Source: Zasmidium citrigriseum
Taxonomy: Eukaryota; Ascomycota; Dothideomycetes; Mycosphaerellales; Mycosphaerellaceae
Direction: 5' to 3'
Assembly: GCA_002786025.1 (NCBI GenBank)
Contig: NHNW01000049.1
Span: 244,306-308,305 of the forward strand
DNA: 64,000 bases
Positions 21,962 to 34,002 of the stretch are shown piece after piece. The translations under genes and the position numbers were made by a program. The notes beneath the pieces are model-generated. The model was not told the origin of the DNA and made no database searches. It worked only from the letters and a program-made list of their open reading frames with translations. Numbering within the stretch: the stretch's first letter is position 1; the number at the start of each line of letters is the position of its first letter.

Positions 21962-23964
21962 ATGACTTCGTCAGATGTTGCAGCCGAATCGACCGGCACC
22001 CTCCCAAACGCATTTGGCCTCTGGAGTGGCATCAGTGTCGGATGGCTTACGCTCAACGTCTTTGGGGGCATGTCCTTCATTCTGTTTGTTGGACTTTCCG
22101 CTGGTGGGATTCCGGCCATTCTTTACGGCTTGTACGAGGCTCATTTTTACTTGACAGAGAACAGCACTGATTGAACACAGCATCGCCTCGACCGCCTGCG
22201 TCATCTGCATCATCTTGACATTCGCACAATGCGCTGCACGCTTCTCCACGACCGGTACGTTCACCTTGGGGACAGCGGAGCCTCAGTCCCCGCGGCGACT
22301 TGACACATCACAGGGGGCGCATACCACTACGCAACATTCCTGGCGCCGTCGAAATATCGCAAGCACTGCGGATACTTCCTCGGCTGGTTGAACTACTTGG
22401 GATGGATCTTCACACATGCCGCGTGCTGCGCCATCGTCGCGACGCTCACATTGGCACTGGTCAACCTCTGCAAGCCTGAATTCGACGTTTCCCATCGCTG
22501 GCAGTTGTTTCTGGTCTATCTTGCCCTCGTCGTCGTCTGCTGGGCGCTGAACTTGTTCGGTTTGAAAGGCCTCCCGATGATGGAAATCGCTGGATGTAAG
22601 TATGCGAGGATCAGGGACGTTGCTTTCCACTGACTTATTGGCGGCATAGGCTGGGTCACCGTCATCGGCTTTGTGGTATTCACGATTCTCATGTTGGTCA
22701 AAGCACCCAAAGCCTCGCCGCGGGCTGTCTTTGTGGAAACAAACAATCAAACTGGGTAAGATCACAACCCCTCCAAGAATATCGAGATTGACGTGTCCAA
22801 GGTACTCCTCCACTGCATTCGCCGTGGTGCTGGGCTTGTTCAACAGCTTTTCGTCCCTCATGGGTCTCGACGGGCCAGCTCATCTTGCTGAGGAGATTCC
22901 TCAACCCAAGCGTGCCCTTCCGCGCATCATGCTGATTGTGATTCTTTCTCAATTCGTCGTCGGAGTCGTTTGGATCCTCACACTGGGATTTTGCCTCACC
23001 GATATAGAGGCCGTCGTTGCGACGACCACAGGGTAAGTCGTGCTGGATGATACATGCCGCTCCGCATGTACGCTAACAACCGCTGCAGAGTCCCAATCCT
23101 CGAATTGATCAGACTCGCGACAGGCAGTGACGCAGCAGCCATTGCGCTCTGTATCATCCTCATGATCAACAACAGCACTTCCGCCCTTGGAAGCGCCATC
23201 ACCATGAGCCGTCAAGGCTTTGCCTTCGCTCGAGACGGCGGACTGTTCTGGAATTCTCTGTGAGTGTCGCAGACCCATAGGTCCTGCAACGGGCGACTGA
23301 TGTCTTTACAGGCTCACGAAGCAGACGGGCAAGTCGCCGCTCCCGATTTGGAGCATCACTGTCCCAAGCATCATCGTTGCTTTGATCGGGATCATGTAAG
23401 TAGTGATCATATTCAACTGGAGCTTACATGACTCTAACGTAGATAATAGCTATCTGTTCTCGGCCACAGCTTTCAACGCCATCATCGGATCGCAGGCCGT
23501 GTGCATGATTCTTAGCTACGGTACATATCACCCCCTGCTCCATGACGAGATAATCTAACACCACGACAGGATTTCCCGCCTTAGTCCTCTTGCTGACTCG
23601 ACGCTCAACCCTCCCGTTCTCACCCTCATGGAACTTCGGCATCTGGAGCGATCCCATCTACGCCGTCGCCATCATTTACTCCCTCGTGGTCTTCGTCGTT
23701 GCATTCGTAAGCCGCCTGTCGTCCAAACCAACATCGATGGAGCTAATATCGCATTGCTAGATTCCCCAGTCGCATCCCACCACTACCCTGACGATGAACT
23801 ACACGATTCTAGTCATCGGAGCCTTTTTCATCCTGGGGTTCATTTCCTGGATCTTGGTTGGGCGAAAGCATTTTGTTGCTCCGGCTCATGAAGAGGATGT
23901 CATGGTTATCACTGGAGTCGAGGTCGATCGTGTTGAGGAGGAGGGGGTGGTCACGAAAGTCTAG
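21962..23964 (+). CDS. Amino-acid/GABA/choline-type permease (APC superfamily)
   Basis: Ten exons (21962-22131, 22181-22254, 22314-22595, 22650-22755, 22802-23032, 23089-23259, 23312-23395, 23450-23520, 23570-23706, 23761-23964) give 509 residues, with nine introns of 46-59 nt that all keep frame. The product is a multi-pass membrane protein of about 12 hydrophobic helices. It has typical motifs of the fungal amino-acid/choline transporter group: GGAYHYATFLAPSK after the second helix, GWLNYLGWIF, and the conserved GLDGPAHLAEEIPQPKRALPR loop after the sixth helix. The family imports amino acids, GABA or choline across the plasma membrane by proton symport. The N-terminal cytosolic tail is short for the family, so an upstream exon may be missing. 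Substrate cannot be read from sequence. It sits between a zinc-cluster regulator and an MFS transporter. Confidence 0.88.
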
Positions 23965-24555
23965 ACTCCGGTTGCTTTTTCAGAGATATGTGGGTGTGGT
24001 CCAGTTTTCAGGCAAAATGTGGAGTTCTGGAGGCTATTCGTTCTGTCATTACGGCGATGTGTACGGTACGGATGTTCATGCATAGATCGTTCAGCTGCAA
24101 ATACACGAGCCCATAGCCTTGTTCAAGCCTGAGGATACTCCATCCCTTTCAGTCATCATTATGACAAGATCTCCCCAGACAGCCTTACCAGCATTAATGT
24201 TTCAAGATCAATGAATAATAACATACGAGTTCTTATTACCAGCCAAATTGATAGTCTGCTTGCCCAATCGACAAATCCAGCACACCAAATTTCTCATCTC
24301 AAGTCGGTTCAACCACTTCACTGTCAGAGCCCGTGAATTGACGAACAGCGTTACACCCGAACCGCCTTGGCCTTCACTGGATCTTTCGCAACCCATTGCC
24401 CGATTCAGTATCGATAGGAGACGAGCCAGGCTGCATATTAGCGACTACCGGAACATCTTTTCCGATGCATACTGGATCAAGTCGAGTCAGGTCAACGCCA
24501 TATTCATGGCAGGACCTTGCCAGCTTCAGACCATTCTCTGACCCAAACCATCGCC
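23965..24555. other. Intergenic between permease and MFS transporter
   Basis: The first part is the 3' flank of the permease and the second the promoter of the MFS gene. Base composition is balanced. I see no gene, repeat or RNA. Confidence 0.45.
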
Positions 24556-26426
24556 ATGACCATGATTGAAGAGAAGAGCCACCAGTCCCACGCCAGCATT
24601 CGCTCTCTAGACGAGCCACAACCGGTCGATCAGCATACGCTAGCTGTGCTCGAGCGAGTCGTCTCCGCGACGGGTCAGGATGTCACCCATAGGGGCAAAG
24701 AAGAGGAACCCGAAGTCATCGAGACATGCTCAGACGCTACGAGTAAACGGCGGAGACTCGTGATCACGATTCTAGTCATCCTGGCGAATCTCTTACAGGT
24801 AACGTCCACGACACCCCCCTGCAACGATCCTCGTCTGATTGATTGCCCGGTGCAGTATACCTCGATGTTCAGCACCGTTGCTGGAGGATATGAATTCACG
24901 AAACAGCTGGGGCGGACGGTGGGACCGGGACAGGCAAATTGGATGGCGGCAGCTTTCTCGTAAGAGGCTTGAATTCTCTCCGGGTTGAAATCGATGCTGA
25001 ATCGTGCACAGTCTCACGCAGAGTGCGTTTGTTCTCGTCAGCGGTCGATTGGGAGCCGTGTACGGACACCATCGTATGCTGTTGATTGGCGTTGCTATGA
25101 TCGTGCTCTTCTCGCTTGTCAATATCTTTTGCACGACGTATGAGTCTTTCGTTGCAGGTACAGTTCATCAGAAGGCCCTTCGATAGCAGGAGCTGATAAG
25201 AGTCGTAGTTCGTTGTCTTACCGGCATTGGCGGAGGAATCATCATGCCCAATGCAGTCGCCACCCTCACCACGGCCATCCCCAGGGGAAGAGCCAGAAAT
25301 GTGACTTTGGCTGCCTTTGCTGCTTCGCCTCCCGTCGGCGCCATGGTTGGTGCTTTGCTCGCAGGCTTGATGCTCCAATTCGCCGAGTGGAAATACTTCT
25401 TCGTCATCATGTTCGTCCTTTGCCCAGCAGGCGCTTTGCACATCGCTAACTTTCGTATAGCACCTGCCTGTCAAGCATCATTTTCGTCGCTCTGCTGTTG
25501 ACGCTACCGAAAGAACAGCTCGCCGACCCTCACGGCTCCATCGACTACATAGGTGCCGGACTCGGCGTGAGCGGTCTCGTGCTGTTCAATTTTGCGTGGA
25601 AGTGAGTACATACGACTGTCCGCCTCAATCCATCAAACTCCCCTGACAAACTGCTCTCCACAGTCAAGCACCCTCAGCCGGCTGGCAAAAACCCTATATC
25701 CCCGTCCTCGTCGCCATCTCCCTCCTCCTCTTCGGCCTCTTCGTCTTCTGGGAGAACCGCCACGCCCGCGAGCCCATAATGCCCCTCTCCGTCTTCCAAG
25801 CCCCCACATTCTCCGCCCTGATCCTCGTCATCCTGCTAACGTACATGTCCGTCGGCATCGCCCTCTGGTACATGGTCGCCTGGCAACAGCTCCTCCGCGG
25901 CTGGAGCGTGCTGCACATCGCCGCCGGCTGGACACCGTACTGCATCGGCGCCTCTCTCGCGGTGGGATTCGCCGCGTGGTTGATCCCTCGTCTCCAAGCG
26001 CAGTACATCATGGCCATGGGCATCGTAGCTCAGCTCATCTCCTGTCTCCTACTTGCTACGATGCCGGAGCATCAGCTTTACTGGAAACAGACATTCCCTG
26101 CCATTGTCCTCGGGAGCGTGTGTCCGGATTTCGTCTACGTCGCGGCTCAGATCATCGCCAGCAACAGCGTGGGCAGGCGGAATCAAGGTGTTGCGAGCAG
26201 TCTTATCGGGACTTTGAATTTGTATGGGAATTCGCTGGGATTGGGATTTGCTGGGACGATTGAGACGCAGATGACGGCGAATGGCCGGGCGGAGGTGACG
26301 GGGTATCGAGCGGCGTTGTATTTTGGGGCGGCGTTGGCGTTGGCGTCTTTGGTGCTTGATGCTTTTGGCGTGAGGATGCCGAAGGATACGGGAGAGGAGG
26401 GTGCTGGTGATGATCGCGATGCGTAG
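24556..26426 (+). CDS. MFS transporter, DHA2-like drug:proton antiporter family
   Basis: Six exons (24556-24798, 24856-24959, 25012-25157, 25209-25410, 25461-25601, 25664-26426) give 532 residues. A cytosolic acidic/basic N-terminal tail of about 70 residues is followed by the first helix, LVITILVILANLL. The MFS signature between helices 2 and 3 is present as GRLGAVYGHHRMLLIG. A motif-C-like SPPVGAMVGALLAG lies in helix 5, and further helices reach about residue 515. Members export toxic compounds or metabolites across the plasma membrane. The first intron (57 nt) is in frame and stop-free, so retention would insert 19 residues in the first helix region; I treat it as an intron because splicing leaves a continuous helix. 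Position beside two PhyH genes suggests export of their product or of a related toxin. The substrate is unknown. Confidence 0.88.
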
Positions 26427-26767
26427 ATCTTAGGTAGTCAAATTGAGTAGAAGGGTGATGAGGTCTCTTTGCAGCAAGTCCGCACTATCTCTCCGCAAAA
26501 TCTCTACCTGCGTTAATCACAAGGCGAATGATGGGGAGCTCAGACGTTCTGTATTCAGGCTTGGACACGAGGCTAACAAGGAGACGTCGCCCCTTAGAGC
26601 CCCTGACTTCGAACTGGGCTTCAACTTCTTCTCCCTGCGAGATCTTACCAGACACAAAATCAATCAGGGAATAGCACTCGAGTCTTTGGACTTGAATTGA
26701 TGTGACATTCTCACTACCCTCAAATGGACATGATAAAAAAGAGAGTCCTGAGCACCTCTCCCTCACC
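26427..26767. other. Intergenic between convergent MFS and PhyH genes
   Basis: This short tail-to-tail spacer contains both 3' untranslated regions. An overlapping frame on each strand lacks any motif. Confidence 0.4.
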
Positions 26768-27838
26768 CTACGCAACGCCATTCACCTTCGTCGCCACCTC
26801 TGTCCCCCACATATCCCCATACCCAAACGGATCCGCCTTCGTCCCCAACCCCACAATCGGATCCCCACCATCAACATGCCCACAGTGCGGATGACTGACA
26901 CTCCACCCGAGCAGCGCCTGCACCTCGGGCTCATACTTACTCACCGTCTCCTGGTCAAACGACAGCCACTGGTTCTCGTCCGAGCGCCACGACCCGCGCG
27001 TCATGTGGCAGGAGTAGATGATGCGGCGTTCGGGCGGGTTGGTCTTGTTCTCGCCCGCGCCGTGCCAGATGCTGCCGAGGATGAAGATGGCGTCGCCTTT
27101 GGACATTTCGCAGGTCGAGCAGAGGGTGCGGTCGGCGGGGCCGGTGATGGCTGCTTCGGGCCATTTGTGGGAGCCGACGATGACTTGGGTGGCGCCGTTT
27201 TCGAAGTTGGTGTCCTGCGAGGGATGGTTTGTTAGTGGGAGGGTTTTGAAGCTGGGGTGAGGTGAGGCGGGCTTACGACTCCGGCGACGAGGAGACCTAG
27301 GAGAGTGCTCTCGCCGCTTCCTGCACGGTGGTTGAAGTGCTGTGCCATGTCATCTCGATGGAGCTGTTGGGCGGTGGATGGAGAGCCGCGGTTGAAGGCC
27401 TCGGACACGGCGAGGATGGGGTTGGAGACGGTGGTGTATCGCTTGCCATCGCGGAATACGGTGCTATAGAACTTCGTCAGCAGGTCATGCCATAACGAAT
27501 CCCGCACGCTTGACTCACTTCTCCTCCCTCAACAGAGCCTTGGAAACTTCGCGATACGTCGGATGGTTGATGGCTTTGTGGGCGAAAGTGGGCGATTTGG
27601 CAGCGAACGCCGACAGGGGCGGATCTTTCGCATCAAAGAGCTTGCCGACGTATGTGCCCAGCTTGGAGTACCACGGATTGGCCTCTGCTTGGATCTGATC
27701 GATCACGTCTGGACTGAGGAAGTTTTTGATTATAATGCCTCCGTCTCGCTGGATGACTTTGACGATGTCTTCGATCGGGGCGCTGGCGTCGAGCTCGACG
27801 ACTTCGGGGTTGTGAGCTTGGTGTGGTGGGTTAGGCAT
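26768..27838 (-). CDS. Phytanoyl-CoA dioxygenase family Fe(II)/2-oxoglutarate oxygenase
   Basis: Exons 27838-27519, 27463-27277 and 27214-26768 give 317 residues, with introns of 55 and 62 nt. The iron-binding triad is complete: His142 and Asp144 in LHRDDMAQHF, and the distal His220 in GSIWHGAGENKT. Arg residues just after, in the ERRIIY region, are candidates for 2-oxoglutarate binding. Family members hydroxylate, desaturate or rearrange small molecules, often in secondary metabolism. The start is at MPNPPHQ, which aligns with the N-terminus of its divergent paralogue (MPNTIQ). An in-frame frame extension upstream lacks similarity. It is head-to-head with that paralogue over a 460-base spacer, implying shared regulation. 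No peroxisomal SKL-type tail is present, so it is probably cytosolic. Confidence 0.9.
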
Positions 27839-28298
27839 GGCTGTAATTGGACAAAACTGATGGCGATGGTGATGGTTGTTGGGGTATATTGAGGTCCAAA
27901 GCTCAGTCTTTTTAACAATATATGGGAGTTGAGGCAATGTATCTCTGGAGGTGTATTGTAGACGGATCGACTAATATTGCCAAATCCGGCAATATCAAGC
28001 GACGGGCTCGTTGGTTCCATGTACGGATTGACAGCTGGAGACCACGACCTGCTATATGAAGATAATTAGCCTATGCCTTGCATCTGGTGGGGATCATGTG
28101 TGCCTTCCCCCGGTTGTGTCGCATGGGGATAGGGCGTGGGTAGGCGTGAGATTCCGAAGTCCAGTGTGAAGCTGTGCCTCTCCAGCTACATATACCTCAG
28201 AGGTTCCATTCTCTCCAGACAACAATTCAATCCAGCTAAAAGTCACGGTTGTCAACATTCAGGCATCCCTTCTCGAAAAGCCCAATCTCCCCACCAGA
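27839..28298. promoter_or_regulatory. Shared promoter region of the head-to-head PhyH pair
   Basis: These 460 bases separate the two divergent start codons. TATA-like strings occur near each gene: ACATATACC at about 28,187-28,195 for the rightward gene and AACAATATATGG near 27,913-27,924 for the leftward gene. A single regulator could drive both. Confidence 0.5.
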
Positions 28299-29195
28299 AT
28301 GCCAAATACGATACAACGCTTTGCCGCCAATGCCGATCCAGGCGATGTCGTCGAGTTCCTGAAAGCCGACGGGGTCGTCATCATCGAGGGCGCAGCCACT
28401 CAACAGACTCTCGACCAGGTGCTGGAGGAGATTGGCCAAGTGCAGAGCGGTCCGACATATGCGCTCGCGGCCAAGAGCAAGACATTTGCCACCAAGCTAC
28501 TCATGAACCCCATGTTCCTGGACCTGTCGAAGCGCATATTGACCCACACCTACGTCGTCTACTACGAACAGGAAAGGACCAGCTCGACTTCATACCCTCA
28601 GGTGTCCCAGACGGCGATTCTTACTTCCAAGCCGGGCTCTCCTTCGTGGGGTCTGAGACGGCAAGACGAGTGCCACCATGTAACTCATCCCGCGGAGCGA
28701 GAGACAGATGTCGGCATTGTGTACGCTGCGACAGATGTCACCAAAGAGAGCGGCGCACTCCGCTTCGTCGTTGGATCAAATCAGTGGTACGATGAGCGCG
28801 AGCCCGTCATGTCTGACGAGTATGAGGTCGAGCTTCGAAAGGGCGATGCTGTAATCAGGTGAGCGGTATCAAGATCACATCCGATACAGACGGCCTGCTT
28901 ACAAAGGTTCTTGTACAGTCTCGGATCAGTCTACTACGGTCAGCAGGCGAACACAAGCGACAAGAGCAGCGTTCTTCTGAGCGCGATCGCTACGCCCGGT
29001 TATCGGCGTCAGGAGGAGAATCAATATCTGGCCGTTCCTTGGTCAATCGCGCAGGATTATCCGACCGAAGTCCAGCTGTTCTTGGGATATTCGGTCAGTC
29101 GACCATATGGCGGAGCTGTAGAGCACATGGAACCGCTGGATTTCTTGAAGGCGAACGGAGATTGGTCCAAGTATATTCCGGTGGATTTGATATGA
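28299..29195 (+). CDS. PhyH-family protein lacking canonical iron ligands
   Basis: Exons 28299-28858 and 28919-29195 give 278 residues; the 60-nt intron is GT-AG. It is clearly paralogous to the neighbouring dioxygenase: both share an N-terminal DG[GV][IV]II segment, an AAKS-TFA-K motif, and a C-terminal ENQ-L ... EVQ-LLG-SVS-P run. However, the HxD motif is replaced (LRRQDE; Arg120 and Gln122 stand where His142 and Asp144 are in the paralogue) and the distal His is a Tyr (GSVYYG, Tyr193). The frame is clean, so this is not a sequencing frameshift. It may be a pseudoenzyme partner or regulator, or a divergent clade using other nearby residues such as the His pair in DECHH. Function is unknown. 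Confidence 0.82.
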
Positions 29196-30100
29196 GATGG
29201 CAGCGAGGAGGAGAATGGCCAGGCTCGGCCGTAATGAATCCATAGTCGTCCTGGGAGTTGTCAGCGTGGGAGGATGCCGGTGTTGTACTTCGGGACCTCA
29301 GCTATCTCTGCAGCTGCACTTTGTCTGACGGGTCGAGGTCGATGTAAGAGGCTCGCACGGAGCAAAGCGCAAGAGAAAACCTACATTCAGTATTGCGCCC
29401 ATATTCAATACGCCGTATATATCGATTTTCGACCCCTTGATTCGCTGGAAAGGGGATGAAACCAGGGGGCTGACTGTGTTGCAGGCCTTTGTTTGAGAGC
29501 ATGTCGTCATTGGGCGAGGTGTTGTTTTTACGTGGCGTTTGTGAAAGAACGATGGGTTGTATACAGATTCGAGATGCATGCGGGCTATTATAGGACCGCG
29601 GGCGGCAAAAAAGAGAAACGCATGTAGCCTAGTATGTCGTGCAATGTACAGCCTTCCAGTGTCAGCGGTCGTGGACTGGTTGAATGGTGCGCGCGTGCAT
29701 GCAAAGATGCCCTGCAGTCGCCGTGCAACGTGACGCCCGCCACTTGGATGGCTTGCCAATCGCGCCTTCTGCCCGAGTCTTTGACCTTCTGCGCGTGTGA
29801 TTGTCAGCCTGTGAATAGCGCTTGACTCACAAGTAACTCTCGTTCTGTAACTCTGGCCAACGCACAACGCTCGACGCCTTTCCGCGGTTTTGTTTCTCTT
29901 TGCAGCGGCGGCAACTATCTTTGGGCTCCATAGGGCCAAACTCTAATTAGCGTCGCCAAGACCGACCATCGTCACTCTCGACTGCGGCGCCGGCTTCCTG
30001 ACTGCATCCAAACTTCTCTTCACAAAGACACACCCACCACACACTCGCACCACCAGCAATCCATACCAACAACCACACTACACTCACTCACACATCCACC
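29196..30100. other. Intergenic containing the duplicated dehydrogenase 3' end
   Basis: Apart from the repeat copy annotated separately, this 905-base tract has no supported gene. A minus-strand frame of 213 codons spans much of it but lacks any domain and mostly overlaps the repeat. The last 100 bases, rich in CAC/ACA triplets, form the leader of the Ubc4-type gene. Confidence 0.45.
29470..29665 (+). repeat. Dispersed direct repeat, copy 2 (decayed dehydrogenase 3' end)
   Basis: Similarity to 18,685-18,832 starts at the intron branch/acceptor (GGCTGACTGTGTTGCAG versus GGCTAACTATTTTGCAG). It runs through the three-codon last exon and its stop (GCCTTTGTTTGA) and resumes after about 70 unmatched bases with a GCGGCAAAA ... 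CCAGTGTCAGCG block. No upstream dehydrogenase exon is detectable. It is therefore a fragment, not a gene. Confidence 0.72.
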
Positions 30101-31426
<1,326 letters not shown>

Positions 31427-32219
31427 ATGGCGGAAGACGGCGTACGTTACCACCAGATTCCCTCTGTGCGGTTCAGACACTAATTGATGACAGGACGACG
31501 GCGCCGCCGCACAGAAAGTGTTCGACACGACCGAACTTCTCGAGCAGATCTTACTCCACCTGCCTGTCAAGGACCTCCTCTTCAGCCACCGCGTCTGCAC
31601 CACGTGGAAGGCATGCATCGACAATTCGATCAAGTTGCAGCGTGGACTGTTCTTGAAACCCGCCGGAGGAGCTATGCGACAACAGGAGACGGTGGTTGAC
31701 TACCAAGAATACAGCTCTTCTATTTACGGCACTACGCTTAGCGTCATCGTCAAAGCCAGAACGGCCTTCGTCAACCCTCTCCTGCTCGGCAAACTCGGTC
31801 TCGAGAACATGGTGAGCCTCGCGGCAGGCGAGCTCAATGAGATGAGCCTACCTGAGATCATGCAGCGACCGATTTCTTCATGGCGTCGCATGCTGCCAGT
31901 TCAACCACCGCTACCAGTGCTCAATCCACCTCGGTCGACTGCATCGCATGGGGACTCCCTTCAAGCTTTCTTCATCAGACACTTGCAGGAACAAACCCGA
32001 AAACACTTCTACACAACGCTCAAGGAGAAATTCGCAGGACTTGCAACTGCCACTAGTGCGGAGGACGTCGAACTCGCAGACGGAGAATATGATGTGTCCG
32101 ATCAGGACAAGGAGGGCTCGTTCCACTTCTGGTACATGACATCCTACGATGACGAACCAGCCGAGTCAAATGGTCAAGAAGCGGATGGTCGCGTCAAGGT
32201 GAACGCTTGGGAATTCTGA
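31427..32219 (+). CDS. F-box-like protein, paralogue of the gene at 14.3 kb
   Basis: A 15-nt first exon (31427-31441, MAEDG) is joined across a 52-nt intron to exon 31494-32219, giving 246 residues. Residues about 16-60 form the F-box-like helix set: TTELLEQILLHLPVKDLLFSHRVCTTWKACIDNSIKLQ. The remainder matches the domain of unknown function seen in the paralogue at 14,340-15,154, with a similar RTAFVNPLLLGK segment and an MQRP-SSWRRMLPVQPP motif. Such proteins typically link substrates to Skp1-Cul1 ubiquitin ligases, but no substrate-binding repeat such as LRR or WD40 is present here. The tiny first exon is the only ATG that fits the frame. Confidence 0.8.
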
Positions 32220-32332
32220 AGTATGAGAACCGGCGAAAAGCGTGATTCTAGAAGCCCAAGGGCCAGATCATGAGTACACTACGAGATGGACTAAAACGCT
32301 TCCGAAGAGGACTAAGTCAGAACTTCTACTTG

Positions 32333-32396
32333 TCAACCCACCCCTTCACATCCCCTTCAACATCAACCCCAAGCAATTAACTACTGTCGATCCCCT
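32333..32396 (-). pseudogene. Remnant of the 3' end of the FAD monooxygenase gene
   Basis: On the minus strand the segment encodes GVDVEGDVKGWV in a context matching the last about 20 codons of the monooxygenase at 35,244-36,461, with an internal TAA where the gene has a Trp codon. At DNA level the forward run CAACCCACCCCTTCACATC (19 bases) is identical in both places and most of the following 40 bases agree. No other part of the gene is found nearby. It lies just beyond the stop of the membrane-protein gene. Confidence 0.72.
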
Positions 32397-32410
32397 CTGG
32401 CGTCACATAA

Positions 32411-33655
32411 TCAAGTACGATATATATCTGGCGCTGATCCACGCAAAGAAGTAAAAGCTTCGACAACAGCCACGACTCGACTCAAGATGTACAAAGATCC
32501 CGCCACGATTGTAACCCAGCTGCGCCATTGCGACCACTGTAGTATGACCTGCTTGAACTGCATGAAGACCAGCATCGTCGCCATCGAAACGATCGCCGAG
32601 CATCGCCACAGCCACAGCTCTTGCATCGTCGGAAAGACTGTGTCCCAGCAGATCAGATGCAAAGCGCCGAAGGAGATGCCAAAAATACATGTCAGAGGCC
32701 AAAGTATTGGCGAGTCGTAGAAGTCAGGGTCCCAGTTGGCTAGCACGGCTCCCTGGCCGTACTTCGTCGAAACGGAGGGTCGGTCATTCCGGAAAAGGTC
32801 CAGTTCAAAGTCTCTGGGTGTCAATCGCCAGACCCCAAGAAGTGTATTCTGCGATGGCTTTCCCTCGTGGTCGAAGTCGTCTGTTGGTGATAATCTGTCG
32901 AACTCCTTGCGAGCACAGAGCTCCATGTTTGGAAGATCAACAACGGCTGGAGTTTGAATATCCTTCGGCTTGAGCCACCAGAAGAAGTACGTGAGTGCAA
33001 AGAGAGGAATGTATGCCAAGGTCATCGACTCGATTGGTGCCAGAGGCAGGCCATGGGACACCCGCAGGATCGATTCAACGACGAACTTGCCAACTCCGAT
33101 AAGGGCTATGAATTTTGCGACGGCATCTGCATTGCTTTTGTCGTCGATGACGTCCTCTTCTAAGCCATACTGCTCTCGATGAGAAGGTCTCCAAGAGATA
33201 TACCCGTGCTGGAGAAGCCAGTCGTACTGCAGAGGCCAGAGGACCTTGGTACCTGAGCCTGGATCTGCGAGATGCTCAGATGTCACTCGATACCGTACGC
33301 CAAACATTCCGAGGTAGAATGCATGGAGGAGTTTGAACTCTACGCCAACATCTTTTCCGTTATCGCTGGCCTTGCGGAATCGCCTTTGTATCCTTCTCGC
33401 TTGCGTCCATTCTTGAGCGGCTTCAACGGCGATTAGCTCAGGCCCAAAGACTGTCTTGATGAACAGAGCGATCTTGTGAAGGAGTCGGATATTTGGAGAG
33501 CCTTCGATGCGAGGATGGATGATGACCCATGTGCACAAGAAGATCGTGCTGAGAGAAGAGATGAGGAGCTCGGCTGTGCCACGGCCTTCTGGATCTGGTA
33601 CCCAGCCCACAAGTAAAGATGACTTGATGGTGTTGTCAGGACTTATGTCAATCAT
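32411..33655 (-). CDS. Fungal multi-pass membrane protein of unknown function
   Basis: One uninterrupted frame of 414 residues starts at an ATG (MIDISPDNT). The frame is open further upstream but only through a GTG. An early GWVPDPEGRGTAELLISSLSTIFLCTWVIIHP segment is characteristic of a large uncharacterised family of ascomycete integral membrane proteins. About six hydrophobic helices follow, including FIALIGVGKFVVESIL, LAYIPLFALTYFFWWL, ILWPLTCIFGISFGALHLICW and WVTIVAGSLYILSRVVAVVEAF. A central charged region (ARRIQRRFRK) is probably cytosolic. Possible upstream residues (CLLVHFVV) could be part of a signal peptide. No enzymatic motif is seen. Function is unknown. Confidence 0.82.
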   Translation of the reverse strand: MIDISPDNTIKSSLLVGWVPDPEGRGTAELLISSLSTIFLCTWVIIHPRIEGSPNIRLLHKIALFIKTVFGPELIAVEAAQEWTQARRIQRRFRKASDNGKDVGVEFKLLHAFYLGMFGVRYRVTSEHLADPGSGTKVLWPLQYDWLLQHGYISWRPSHREQYGLEEDVIDDKSNADAVAKFIALIGVGKFVVESILRVSHGLPLAPIESMTLAYIPLFALTYFFWWLKPKDIQTPAVVDLPNMELCARKEFDRLSPTDDFDHEGKPSQNTLLGVWRLTPRDFELDLFRNDRPSVSTKYGQGAVLANWDPDFYDSPILWPLTCIFGISFGALHLICWDTVFPTMQELWLWRCSAIVSMATMLVFMQFKQVILQWSQWRSWVTIVAGSLYILSRVVAVVEAFTSLRGSAPDIYRT

Positions 33656-34002
33656 GGAGACGACGAAATGTACAAGGAGGCAGAAACGACATGTGCTCGT
33701 TGTACAGGCTGGCACTGGCTGTTTTGAAGAACGGCATATCGCCCAACTGTGCCGCAGAATTCACTCGAAACGAAGCCAATGCAGGTATATAAAACTCGAC
33801 CAGCGACTATTTTGACCAAGCACTCGTCGTCAACAACTTCTAGAGAAGAATAGTACATGCCACATACAGCCTGGCGGTTCGATGGTGTCCGTAGTGGTCA
33901 GCGGCAACAACGGGGCGTCCCGCTGGACCCACATTCGACGTGAATCTCAACAACGACTGAAGTCTTTCGTTCTATCTTCGCACCTTACACAAAATTTTTC
34001 CC
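33656..34002. promoter_or_regulatory. Divergent promoter region, membrane protein / hydrolase
   Basis: These 347 bases separate the starts of two divergent genes. A TATA-like GGTATATAAA string occurs at about 33,783-33,792. Nothing else is recognisable. Confidence 0.4.

Noticed and set aside
29298..29939. Minus-strand frame of 213 codons
   Set aside because: It is largely the reverse strand of the duplicated dehydrogenase 3' end, with no domain.
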